Source: Pseudomonadota bacterium
GTDB taxonomy: Bacteria; Pseudomonadota; Gammaproteobacteria; Steroidobacterales; Steroidobacteraceae
Reading direction: 5' to 3'
Assembly (NCBI GenBank): GCA_016703895.1
Contig: JADJBE010000026.1
Coordinates: forward strand, 186,001-250,000
Length of the DNA stretch: 64,000 bases
A model generated the notes under the pieces. That model was not told the DNA's origin. It did no database searches and worked only from the letters and a program-made list of their open reading frames with translations. The translations under genes were made by a program, and so were the position numbers. Positions 42,413 through 51,155 of the stretch are shown here, piece after piece; positions within the stretch are counted from its first letter, which is position 1; every line of letters begins with the position of its first letter.

Positions 42413-43762
42413 TCATGGGCGCACGCGACCACGCTCCGCCGTCCTTTCCAGACTGAACAGCGCTTCCACCGCGAGTCCGTAGTCCATGCGCTCACCACAG
42501 CGCCGCTGCTTTGCTGCCACCGCTGCGATCTCCGCAGCCTCTTCCGGCAGAAACAGTGCGAGCGTTCGGGGCGCCGGACTCATCGGTACATCATCTAACG
42601 ATTGGCCGTCTGGCCGCACGAAGCGCAACGCACCGTCGTCGAGCCGCTGGATACGAAAGCCGCCCTCGTGTAACAACCGGTGATGAAAGCGACACAGTGA
42701 GACCAGATTACTGAGACTCGTGGCGCCGCCTTCGGCCCAGTGCTCCACATGATGCGCATCCACATAGTAGCGATGACTGCAGCCGGGGAAGCGGCAACAG
42801 CCCTGGTCCCGCGAGCGCAGCGCCCGTCGCAACGCCGGCGGTACCGTACGCGTCTTGCGCCCGATATCGAGCGGCGTACCGTCGGCGTTTTCAATGATCC
42901 GCACCACTGACGCATCGCAGGCGAGCGGCCGCGCGGTTGCCACGGCAATCGCTGGGCCGTCCTCGATCTCACAGCGCCCGCAGTCGTGCGCCGCGAGCGT
43001 CTCCGCGTCCACGTGCACCACGATCTGCTGCCGGTCCCCGCCCGCCAGCGCCCCCGGCCCATACACCAGATAACTCTCCGCTAACGACCCGAGCGCATCC
43101 GCCCGCCGCATCCCCAAGCTGGACCGTTGTTCCACCGATGAATCGAACGTTCCCGCGGGAACGTTTTCCATGCCTAGCGACTCCATGCACTGCTCCAGCG
43201 CGGCGATGAACAACTGCCCCGCCTCCGCCGGCAGCCGCGCGCGGATGACTAGCGAACCGTCGCTGTCGGTGAACCATTGCACTGAGCGAGACGCCTGCTG
43301 CCGCGCCTCGCGCGCCAGCTCCGCCGCTTCGGTCGCCTGCCGAAACCCACGCACCAGCTTCTCCACCTGATGCGCCGTGCCGTGCAGCCCGATCATCAGC
43401 AGCGCCTCTTCAGTGGCCGGCGTGGCCACCCGTGTGAGCGCTCGCACTTTCGAGTAGCTCAACTCGCCGCGTGCCATCGCCGCAGACATCGCCGGCAACG
43501 CCGCGAGTGCCTCCGCCGCGCGCAGCTTCTCGCGTGCTGCACCCAAGTTCAGACCACAACGCCAGTTCAGCCAGTGCGCGCAGGACCGTGCACCCGATGG
43601 CGCCCAACCCTGCCGCCGTTCGAACTCGGCCAGCAACATCAACCAACGATAGGTGGCCGCGTTCAGCTGCCCCGAGAGCGTGGTGATCTCTTCTTCTATC
43701 TTCTCGATGGAGACGTGGCCGAGCGGCCGCTCAGCCGGTAGTGCCGCAGATGAGCCATCCAT
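42413..43762 (-). CDS. DUF222/HNH endonuclease domain protein
   Basis: A 449-residue protein. Residues about 25-300 form the helical DUF222 (13E12-type) domain, with GARSCAHWLNWRCGLNLGAA and GELSYSKVRALTRVATP. The HNH nuclease domain is near residue 350: CRFPGCSHRYYVDAHHVEHW, then ATSLSNLVSLCRFHHRLLHE, with paired Cys for a zinc knuckle. I start at the ATG at 43762 (MDGSSAALPA); the frame runs further upstream to 43876 without support. Such proteins are abundant in Actinobacteria and scattered in Proteobacteria, often as putative mobile homing-like nucleases. The role is not known. Confidence 0.85.
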   Translation of the reverse strand: MDGSSAALPAERPLGHVSIEKIEEEITTLSGQLNAATYRWLMLLAEFERRQGWAPSGARSCAHWLNWRCGLNLGAAREKLRAAEALAALPAMSAAMARGELSYSKVRALTRVATPATEEALLMIGLHGTAHQVEKLVRGFRQATEAAELAREARQQASRSVQWFTDSDGSLVIRARLPAEAGQLFIAALEQCMESLGMENVPAGTFDSSVEQRSSLGMRRADALGSLAESYLVYGPGALAGGDRQQIVVHVDAETLAAHDCGRCEIEDGPAIAVATARPLACDASVVRIIENADGTPLDIGRKTRTVPPALRRALRSRDQGCCRFPGCSHRYYVDAHHVEHWAEGGATSLSNLVSLCRFHHRLLHEGGFRIQRLDDGALRFVRPDGQSLDDVPMSPAPRTLALFLPEEAAEIAAVAAKQRRCGERMDYGLAVEALFSLERTAERGRVRP

Positions 43763-43882
43763 GGGTGCCTCCGGAACTGGGTTTATATACAGTATGTTAG
43801 CACAGATCCGGGTATCGTGTGCAAGCACGCGCCGCGCTAAAGTGACGCTCCGGCAGCGGCGCCCCAGCCGGCACAATCAGCC

Positions 43883-44404
43883 ATGACAGTCCAATTCACC
43901 GAAACCCTGTTAGTCAAACATCGCAGCTACCCGCTCGAGAACGAGCCCTTCGAGGACTACCTCGAACTGACGGGCGGCGCGAAGCGCTTCGTCGCGACCA
44001 ACACCGCGAACTGGCGCGGCTACTCGGGCACCTGGCGGCTGGCGCGGCAGCGACTGTACTGCTGCGACATCTATGGCACGTTCGAGAACGGCCAGCCCGC
44101 CTCGCTGCGCAGCTTCTTTCCCGAGACCAGCGGCGAGGAATTCGCCTACTGGCACACAGGCACCCTGCGCGTGCCTCGTGGTGACGGTTGCCGCTCACGC
44201 CCGTTATCGCGTGAGGAGTTCTACGGACCCTACGGTGACCAGACGGTCTTTACGGTGCTGATCGAGGTGGACTGCGGCATCGTCGGGCCAGTCGTCGTGC
44301 GCTCGAACATCCTCCGGGAAGCCTGGACTCTCAACGAGACGCGCTATGCACAGAATCTGCTGAAGTTCTGGCAGGACGTGGGGACTGGCGTCAGCTTGGA
44401 CTAA
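43883..44404 (+). CDS. Hypothetical protein
   Basis: A 173-residue soluble protein without signal or membrane segment. It is rich in aromatic residues and strands: NTANWRGYSGTWRLARQRLY, CCDIYGTFENGQPASL, and YGPYGDQTVFTVLIEVD. The middle is an all-beta domain of unknown family. It is divergent from the HNH gene and converges with the second flavoprotein gene, leaving four bases between stops. I do not recognise it. Confidence 0.6.
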   Translation: MTVQFTETLLVKHRSYPLENEPFEDYLELTGGAKRFVATNTANWRGYSGTWRLARQRLYCCDIYGTFENGQPASLRSFFPETSGEEFAYWHTGTLRVPRGDGCRSRPLSREEFYGPYGDQTVFTVLIEVDCGIVGPVVVRSNILREAWTLNETRYAQNLLKFWQDVGTGVSLD

Positions 44405-44408
44405 CCAT

Positions 44409-45914
44409 CTAGCCCAACCGGATCATCCGCTCCCCTAACAACCGTCCAAACGTCAGCGCTGGTGTCACCATCATGCCGCCGCAGAACGCCTGACCCTGGG
44501 TGGCCCCGGCGCCCAGGATCTCGCCCGCCGCATAGAGGTTGGGAATTGCGGACTGGTCGCGACGGATCACCTGCAGCGCCTCGTTCACGGCAATGCCCGC
44601 GGTGCTGGTGATCGACGTGCCCTGGTGCTGGATGGCGTAGTACGGCGCCTGCTGGAGTTTGGTGGGCAGATGCTTGCGCCCGAAGAAATCATTGCCGGTG
44701 TGCACGCCGTAGTTGTAACCCTCGACCGTGTCCGCGAGCGCCTTCTCCGGCACGCCGATCGCCTTCGCCAGACCCTGGATCGTCTCGCTACGGAAGAAGT
44801 TAGCGTCCGGACCTTTCAAGGCCGACACCAGATCATCGCGCGTCCAGCCCTCGAGCATCGGTGGCGCTTTATCGAGCACGGTCTGATCGAACACCACCCA
44901 GTGGCGCAGATGCGGCTGGAAATGCAGCGCCTGTTCGCGCGCGTCGACGCTGGGCACATCCTCGCGCACGAAGCGTTTGCCGCTTGTGTTCACGTAGATC
45001 TCCCACGGCTGGCGCTGCTGCGGGTGGAAGATGGTGGTCGCCAGCTTGGTCGAGGGGATGGTGGAGGTGGCAAGCAGGATGCCGAAGTTGGTCAGATACT
45101 TCTCGGCATAGCGCAGGTAGCCGCCGACCGACTCGGCTAACACATGCCCCTGGCCGAGGGCGAACGGATACGAGCCGTCGAGATACTTCGGGTGGCCGCT
45201 CAGCTTCTCGAACATCGCAGCGTTGGAAGCATAGCCACCCGAGGCTAACAACACATTGCGCGGGCGATACTCAGTTCGCTTGCCGCCGGCATCCTCCACT
45301 ACCACCGCGGCGACGCTGCCGGCTGCATTGGTGCGCAGTTCCACCGCACGGTGCTCGAGCAGCAGATCCACCTTGCCGGCATTGATAGCCTGAGTGAACT
45401 TCGGCCGCATCGCATCGAGAATGCCGATACCGCGCAAGTCACTCCAGTAGTAGCGCGGCTTGCTGTACGGCTCGTGCGCCACGCCCTCGACCGGGTAGCC
45501 CGGCAGCAGTGGGTAACCGTTGTCCATCAGCCAGTCGAACGTGGTCGCCGCGTTGTCCACGGCCAGGCGCGCAATCGGCTGGTCAACCGTGCCGCGACTG
45601 ATGCGTATCAGGTCCTGGAAGAACAGCTCCGGCGTGTCATCGATGCCCTGCTGCTTCTGCACCCGCGTGCCTGCCGCACTCATTTGTCCGCTGGTGAGTA
45701 GCAGCGTGCCGCCGATGGTCGCAGCGGCGTCGATCACCAGCACGCTGGCACCCCGGGCGGCCGCAAAGATCGCCGCCGGAATACCGGCGGTGCCGGCACC
45801 GATGACGAGCAGATCGTAGCGTCGGTTGCGCGTGGCCGCGACACTCGCGCCCATTGCTGTCACGGCCGTTGCCGCGCCCAGCGCCTGGATGAATCGTCGC
45901 TTTGACATGCTCAT
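44409..45914 (-). CDS. Exported FAD-dependent oxidoreductase, second paralogue
   Basis: A 501-residue paralogue of the flavoprotein at 28058-29557, sharing order and motifs. The leader MSMSKRRFIQALGAATAVTA is Tat-type. The FAD motif is VIGAGTAGIPAAIFAAARGA near residues 37-57. Shared landmarks are QPWEIYVNTSGKRFVREDVP, HQGTSITSTAGIAVNE (active-site His) and AAGEILGAGATQGQAFCGG. It has no heme domain. It lies 26 bases downstream of the TonB-dependent receptor on the same strand, so the receptor and the enzyme are likely co-expressed: uptake followed by periplasmic redox modification of the ligand. Confidence 0.86.
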   Translation of the reverse strand: MSMSKRRFIQALGAATAVTAMGASVAATRNRRYDLLVIGAGTAGIPAAIFAAARGASVLVIDAAATIGGTLLLTSGQMSAAGTRVQKQQGIDDTPELFFQDLIRISRGTVDQPIARLAVDNAATTFDWLMDNGYPLLPGYPVEGVAHEPYSKPRYYWSDLRGIGILDAMRPKFTQAINAGKVDLLLEHRAVELRTNAAGSVAAVVVEDAGGKRTEYRPRNVLLASGGYASNAAMFEKLSGHPKYLDGSYPFALGQGHVLAESVGGYLRYAEKYLTNFGILLATSTIPSTKLATTIFHPQQRQPWEIYVNTSGKRFVREDVPSVDAREQALHFQPHLRHWVVFDQTVLDKAPPMLEGWTRDDLVSALKGPDANFFRSETIQGLAKAIGVPEKALADTVEGYNYGVHTGNDFFGRKHLPTKLQQAPYYAIQHQGTSITSTAGIAVNEALQVIRRDQSAIPNLYAAGEILGAGATQGQAFCGGMMVTPALTFGRLLGERMIRLG

Positions 45915-45940
45915 CGGAATCTCCCCCAGCGGAATTTACT

Positions 45941-48331
45941 CTAGAAATCGGCGCTCAGGCGGATACCAAACTCTCGCCGTTGGTAGGGCTCGCCGAATGC
46001 CTTGCGGCTACCGCCGGGGCCAGTGGTGGTCTGCGCCTCCGTCCCCAACGCGGTCTCCTCGGTCAGATTCTTACCATAAATCTCCATCCGGTAGCGATCG
46101 GAAAAATCCAAACCGGCACGGAGATTGACCAGTGTTTGTGACGGCGCCCGGTTGAACTCAGAATAATCCGCCCAGCTCTTGGAACTGTACAGAATATCCG
46201 AGCGCACAAACCAGTCACGGCCCGCGTACTCGCCGTGCACCGTTGCACTGAGCGTGCCGCGCCATGCCGGCACGTTGCGCGGCTCATTCCCATCGTTCAC
46301 CACCGAATTCGCGCCCGATCCCAGCACTTCAGACTCATTGGTGCCGCGGGACGAGAACGACGTCATTTCAGCGTCCGTGTGTGACAAGGCGCCAGCAATA
46401 TCCAGCCAGTCGGTGGGTGCCACCGCCAACTCGAACTCAAAACCCAGGTACTCGGAATCGCCTGGGCCGCGAAACGACGTCGTGCCGGGATTGAGAATGA
46501 CGATCTGTGCGAACGGCTGATTCTTCCACTGGGTGTAGTACGCGGCCGCGGTCAGCGTCCAGTTAGTGCCGCGCTGCTTCCACCCGAGCTCGTATTGCGT
46601 GTTTTCCTGCGGTGGGGTGAAGTTGCCGATGGCGGCGCAATCGGCCGGGTTGATGAGATCGGGACGCCGGTCGGCGACCGAGACACACTGCGTCGGAACA
46701 CCCAGCAGCGAACTGTAGGAGTAGCTGGCGTAGGCCGTCGCACCGATGAACGGTTGGTAGCTCAGGATCACGCGGGGAATGAAGTCTTTATTAACGGACT
46801 TCTCATCGCAGGTCAGCGCGCCGCCATCCTGGACGCACGCCAGACTGGGATTACCCTCCAGAAGCACGATCGATTCCTCATCGGAATAGCGCGTTTCCAC
46901 CGACAGCGTCAGCACATCCGTGATGTCGTAGTCGACCGAGCCAAACACCGCCTTGGTGGCGTTATCCTGGAAATCGATCGAGCCGTTGGTGTTGCCCTGA
47001 CGAAAACGCTGATCGTAGTTACTGACGCCGAGCATGTACCGCAGCCGTCGGTCGCCCGATGACGCAATGCGCGCCTCGAAGTAGTTCTCGCGAATTGCCA
47101 CGTCGCCGCCCGTGATACTCACGGTGTTCGGCACGTTCATCACGCCAAACCAGATATCGCGGCGATTGATCGTGCCCGTGTTTGCGTGCGAGACCTGAAA
47201 GCTCAACGTGTGGTCCGCCAGCTTGTAATCGCCACCGAACTGCGCGCGGTAAGTGCGATGACGGCCACCCAGCTCGCCCGGCGCGTTTGGCAGAATGCTT
47301 TCTGACGCCACGAGCGGATTCAGGTTGTTCAACGCATCAATGCCCGCCTGGCCGGATGACGACTGTGCCAAGGTCGGGTTCAGCGTCAACGGGGTAACAA
47401 GATGTTCGCCGTCCGGAAAGTTGCCGCAGAAGCTAGCAAACGGCAGCGTGCGCAAGTCGCGACTGAAAGGCGTCCTGACACCGGTGACGATGTTCACGTA
47501 CTCGCCCGTGTAGGTGCGGTTGCATTGCCCCGCTGGCGTGCCCCACAGACGGCTATCCACACCAATGGACGTGCCGGAGTCTTTCGCCGTGACGTAGTAG
47601 CCCGTCAGCTTCATGCTCAAGCGATCGGAAGGATCGATCGTCAGTGTGCCGCTGAAGGTGGTGTCTTCGAACACCGCGTACGGCTTGCCATCCTGCGTAT
47701 CGAAATCGCCGCCGTCTTTCTCATAGCCCGCATACACGCGCAGACCGAACACGTCGTTAAGCGGGCCGCCGACGCCGGCTTCAAACTTGTACTCGTCTTC
47801 TTGTGAGCCGGAAAACTCCAGCGCGAGGTTCCGTTCCCACTCGGTGCCGGGGAGCTTGGGAATGATGTTGACGGCACCGGCGAAGGTGTTGCGACCAAAC
47901 TGCGCCGTCTGCGGACCCTTGATCACCTCGACACGCTCGACGTCGGCCAGTGGCAGAAAGCCGCCACCACCGCCCACGTAGGAGCCGTCCCAGAACAGCG
48001 CACCCGTCTGCGTCGATGGCGTGATGGTCTGCTGAATCATGCCGCGAAAGCTGATGGACGGATTCTGGCGCCCGCCGGATGCCGTGGAGCCCTGGAAATC
48101 CAGACCCGGCACAAAGAATGACAGCTCTTCCGGATTATCAATTCCGGCGCGCTCCAACTGCGCCTGCGACTTCGCAGACACCGACACCGGGATCTTGAGC
48201 AGACTCTCGTCACGCTTGCGCGCAGTGACGACGATTTCTTCCAGCGCCATGTCCTGGGCGCGAGCGTGATGCGCAACCGGCAACGCTAGCGACACCAGCA
48301 ATGCAGCCAAAACGCCGTTACGTGGATTCAT
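45941..48331 (-). CDS. TonB-dependent outer membrane receptor
   Basis: A 796-residue receptor. The signal peptide (GVLAALLVSLALPVAHHARA) is followed by the TonB-box-like stretch MALEEIVVTARKRDE, then the plug domain (about 40-150; VERVEVIKGPQTAQFGRN, AGAVNII) and a 22-strand barrel ending in RREFGIRLSADF with a terminal Phe. Several Cys pairs sit in extracellular loops (QCNRTY, ASFCGNF, LACVQDG). The EEIVVTARKR style is common in Sphingomonad, Caulobacter and Steroidobacter receptors for complex organic substrates. Start is the ATG at 48331; the longer frame is unlikely. It leads the flavoprotein gene. Confidence 0.92.
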   Translation of the reverse strand: MNPRNGVLAALLVSLALPVAHHARAQDMALEEIVVTARKRDESLLKIPVSVSAKSQAQLERAGIDNPEELSFFVPGLDFQGSTASGGRQNPSISFRGMIQQTITPSTQTGALFWDGSYVGGGGGFLPLADVERVEVIKGPQTAQFGRNTFAGAVNIIPKLPGTEWERNLALEFSGSQEDEYKFEAGVGGPLNDVFGLRVYAGYEKDGGDFDTQDGKPYAVFEDTTFSGTLTIDPSDRLSMKLTGYYVTAKDSGTSIGVDSRLWGTPAGQCNRTYTGEYVNIVTGVRTPFSRDLRTLPFASFCGNFPDGEHLVTPLTLNPTLAQSSSGQAGIDALNNLNPLVASESILPNAPGELGGRHRTYRAQFGGDYKLADHTLSFQVSHANTGTINRRDIWFGVMNVPNTVSITGGDVAIRENYFEARIASSGDRRLRYMLGVSNYDQRFRQGNTNGSIDFQDNATKAVFGSVDYDITDVLTLSVETRYSDEESIVLLEGNPSLACVQDGGALTCDEKSVNKDFIPRVILSYQPFIGATAYASYSYSSLLGVPTQCVSVADRRPDLINPADCAAIGNFTPPQENTQYELGWKQRGTNWTLTAAAYYTQWKNQPFAQIVILNPGTTSFRGPGDSEYLGFEFELAVAPTDWLDIAGALSHTDAEMTSFSSRGTNESEVLGSGANSVVNDGNEPRNVPAWRGTLSATVHGEYAGRDWFVRSDILYSSKSWADYSEFNRAPSQTLVNLRAGLDFSDRYRMEIYGKNLTEETALGTEAQTTTGPGGSRKAFGEPYQRREFGIRLSADF

Positions 48332-48514
48332 TATGAGGACTCCCGATTGCGGCGATGGAATTCGCCGTATCAAGGAGCTTACAGGCGCACAACGATTAAT
48401 CAAATTAGAACGGGCACCGCCGCAATTATCGCGGCTAATGACCCGCAACGATCGGCATTCCGGCTTCGTGCCAGCGACGGAACCAACTCGCCCCGAGACG
48501 AGTCCGACGGAGAT

Positions 48515-48838
48515 ATGAAAAAACTCGTCTGGGGCCTGACATTCTTTGGCATCGCGCTATGGAGCCTGCTCAGCTGGGGCACCTACCTGCTACTCGGCGG
48601 TACCAGCGAGTTCCTGACCGCCAACGCCGAGCTCGTCGGCGCCAATCCGGAATGGCAATACTGGCTGCAGGCGGCGATCCGGGTTGCCGAGCAGTTCGGT
48701 GCCGCTGCGATATGGATCGTCTGGGCCATCGGCGGCTTGGTAGCGCTCGGCTGCGGCTGGCTGATCGCACGTTTATTGAAACCACGCGCCGATGCCGCCA
48801 GCGTGATTAGCGGTCCCCATTCGGCCGCGACAAAATGA
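48515..48838 (+). CDS. Small membrane protein
   Basis: A 107-residue protein with two predicted transmembrane helices (about 5-28 and 62-88) joined by a loop containing NPEWQYWLQ. The start MKKLVWGLTFFGIALWS follows a GACGGAGAT box. No family is recognised. It overlaps the convergent YbaN-like gene by 32 bases, so the two 3' ends are interleaved. Confidence 0.65.
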   Translation: MKKLVWGLTFFGIALWSLLSWGTYLLLGGTSEFLTANAELVGANPEWQYWLQAAIRVAEQFGAAAIWIVWAIGGLVALGCGWLIARLLKPRADAASVISGPHSAATK

Positions 48839-49169
48839 ATGCCGCAGCCAGTGTCGTGCAGATGGTCTGAATCGTGAGAATGGTTGGCGACACACTCGCC
48901 AGCGCACTGCCGCCGAGCGCCAGCAGCATCAACGCGCAGGCTAGTAACTTGTAGCGCGGCGCGATGGCGCCCTTCGCTTCCCACTCGACAATGATCGGGC
49001 CGAACGTCCGATGCTCGATTAGCCAGGCTCGAGCGCGCGGCGAGCCTTTCGCAAACGCAAATGCCGCGCCTAACACGAACGGTGTCGTCGGCAGCACCGG
49101 CAACACGGCCCCGACCACGGCGAGGCACAGCGCCAGCGCGCCGGCTGCGGTCCAGAGCGCCCTAATCAC
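48807..49169 (-). CDS. YbaN/DUF454 family inner membrane protein
   Basis: About 120 residues of a DUF454 (YbaN) protein. The family pattern is visible as LCLAVVGAVLPVLPTTPFVL, then AAFAFAKGSPRARAWLIEHR and a second hydrophobic pair towards the C-terminus. I choose the GTG at 49169, which overlaps the upstream stop; the ATG at 49214 adds an Arg-rich leader. DUF454 function is unknown; E. coli YbaN is a small inner membrane protein. It is coupled to the small exported protein upstream. Confidence 0.82.
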   Translation of the reverse strand: MIRALWTAAGALALCLAVVGAVLPVLPTTPFVLGAAFAFAKGSPRARAWLIEHRTFGPIIVEWEAKGAIAPRYKLLACALMLLALGGSALASVSPTILTIQTICTTLAAAFILSRPNGDR

Positions 49170-49482
49170 TCGGCGTGGCGCGCGCCGTCGCCCAGCGTTC
49201 GGCGTCCTGCGCAAGCACCACTAACACGGTGCCAGCGGTATAGAGACGCTCGGCACGCCCAGACCGCCCTCCGCGCGGCGGCAGGAACTTCCCGTCCGCA
49301 ATCTTCAACAGCACGATCAGCGGCTTACCCGCGGCGTCGGTCGCGAGAATGCTGCGTTCCGCTGCCTCGTAGACCGTCTCGAACTGGAGCTGCTCGATCG
49401 CGATTGGCGTGGAATCCGCCGCTGCGATGCGTGCATCGACAAGAAGGGTTGCGGCGGCTACGGCAAAAGATAATTGTTTCAT
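49162..49482 (-). CDS. Small exported protein of unknown function
   Basis: About 106 residues from the ATG at 49482, giving a signal peptide (MKQLSFAVAAATLLVDARIA, cleavage near AAA). The mature part is short and soluble: TPIAIEQLQFETVYEAAERS, DGKFLPPRGGRSGRAE and a C-terminal LVVLAQDAERW. The longer frame to 49749 enters AT-richer noncoding sequence and is rejected. The family is not recognised. The downstream YbaN-like gene starts inside its 3' end. Confidence 0.6.
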   Translation of the reverse strand: MKQLSFAVAAATLLVDARIAAADSTPIAIEQLQFETVYEAAERSILATDAAGKPLIVLLKIADGKFLPPRGGRSGRAERLYTAGTVLVVLAQDAERWATARATPSD

Positions 49483-49859
49483 AGTCGGTAGCTTCCGTCG
49501 TTGAGAAATCGACGTAGTGCGGCATGCTTGGTCAATGCTGCCAATAAAGATAAGTCGAATAAGAGATCGCCGACGCGTACTTCTTGTAAGACCGGGAACT
49601 TTCGTCTCGATCGAGCGTTGTATCAGACGCGGACGCCATGCGGATACAAGCGAGCGGCAGCAAACGTAACAACGATTACGCCAACGATTTAGACCTGCTT
49701 GGTCATCAAGCAGGTCGCTCCGCAGTTTGAGCCTCGCTCTCACACGCAAAGGTACAGGTCAACTAACGAATCGGTACTGCGCGCCGGACAGACTGCAATT
49801 TGTCTGCGCAGTGACCCAACTTGGAATTTGCCAAATCTACAAAAACCTGGGGGCTACAA
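49483..49859. other. AT-richer noncoding stretch at the edge of a composition shift
   Basis: 377 bases with visibly lower GC than the surroundings. I see no convincing gene on either strand; short frames here have no ribosome site or protein texture. It marks the left edge of an AT-richer block that continues to about 51.15 kb, and would hold the promoter of the small exported protein gene. Confidence 0.5.
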
Positions 49860-50861
49860 CTAGCTTGTCTTTGATTCACGCACGAATCTGGCGACAATTT
49901 CCTTGCGGGGTCCAGGCGGTGGCACGCCTCGAACGAAAGATGCAGAGCTGGAGTGCAACAAACGAGCGCTAACCGCCGATCTCAGGCGATCTCCACTCCT
50001 ACCTTTTGTGCTTACTTTCATCCCTCGTTTATAGTTTGAAATCGAGTCTGGAGCCAGTAGAAAATGAACACGGACGGAATGTAGTTTTTCAGGTTCCTCG
50101 ATTCCAGCGCGCGCGTTATTGCACCACTCATCTATTGAACCGAGCGCTGCGTTTGCCTGCCGCTCTACGACAGCAGAAAACTCGAGCAGCCTTGACTCTG
50201 GCACAAAAGAATCCGTAACTATTCTGTGGCACAAGCGAAGTCGCTTATCTCGAGTTTTCAGATTGTGATGTATCGTTGAAACAACCCCCAGCAAAGTGTT
50301 CAAGGATGTCACAATTTGGCGTTCTCTAGTGCCAATCAGCATACGAGTGAGAACTCGAATTTTTTCTTTAGAAACGATTTCCGCAACGCCGCTTCGAATC
50401 AGCTCGTGCCAGACATTATCTACAGACACATCGCACATGATTGCAGATAGGAGAGTTTTCAAAGATCCTCTACCAGTGCGCGAAAGCAGTCTCGGTAGGC
50501 CAGTTCGATCCATGAAGGATGAATCAAGATGCCACCGCTGGATGACGCGACTGAGCAGATCATTGGTTACACCGCTGTCATTTTCCTGGCGTATACTTTT
50601 GGTCGATATCGCGCGTTGATTGTAGAGGTGTCTGTTAAAGCTCGCTGATAACGCTCGTCGATCCATGCCGCTTTCGATCGCTATGGCCAGTAGTTTTTCA
50701 ACAATGGCATCAAGCGTCTCTTTGGTATTTTGCTCCTCCGCGACTGCCACCTCTCGAAAATCTCGCGCTTTCTCTGCAACTTGCTTTTTCATAAGAGAAT
50801 TTCCAATATCGATCAGTTTTTGAAACCTTGGGACCCCAAAGGACTGGGAACCCAGCAGCAT
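49860..50861 (-). CDS. DUF6502-like protein in an AT-richer insert
   Basis: A 333-residue soluble protein (possibly starting at MKKQVAEKARDF, ATG at 50792). The middle resembles DUF6502: SVDNVWHELIRSGVAEIVSK, KIRVLTRMLIG and LNTLLGVVSTIHHNLKTR. These proteins usually have a winged-helix-like N-terminal region, here IQRWHLDSSFMDRTGLPRL. Function unknown. Codon use is clearly AT-richer than in the neighbours (for example AAA, ATT and TTT frequent), which suggests recent acquisition. Flanking noncoding DNA on both sides shares the composition. Confidence 0.62.
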   Translation of the reverse strand: MLLGSQSFGVPRFQKLIDIGNSLMKKQVAEKARDFREVAVAEEQNTKETLDAIVEKLLAIAIESGMDRRALSASFNRHLYNQRAISTKSIRQENDSGVTNDLLSRVIQRWHLDSSFMDRTGLPRLLSRTGRGSLKTLLSAIMCDVSVDNVWHELIRSGVAEIVSKEKIRVLTRMLIGTRERQIVTSLNTLLGVVSTIHHNLKTRDKRLRLCHRIVTDSFVPESRLLEFSAVVERQANAALGSIDEWCNNARAGIEEPEKLHSVRVHFLLAPDSISNYKRGMKVSTKGRSGDRLRSAVSARLLHSSSASFVRGVPPPGPRKEIVARFVRESKTS

Positions 50862-51155
50862 GGTTCTTAGGATCTCACTGGCCAGCGCGCTTAATATTCA
50901 AACTGATCCCGACCTCCGTCAATGGCATAATTTTCACTTTTCAATAGAGTTTTGGCCTCAATAGTATTGACGCTCTTGCTAACGCGGCCTTTAGCTTACA
51001 GGCAAGATGTGCGTCGGAAACCAGTTGAAAAACTGTGAAAGTACCGCCAGCACCGAATGACGACTACATTGACCAGTTACAAATCAAATCGAGGTTCGTC
51101 TTACTTAAGGCTTTCAACAAGCATAGTCCCATTCAAACTCCTGTGGAACTAGGAG
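50862..51155. other. AT-richer intergenic region before the oxoprolinase gene
   Basis: 294 bases with no supported gene. It is AT-rich and should contain the promoters of the divergent DUF6502-like and hydantoinase genes. I could not identify a specific operator. Confidence 0.4.
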
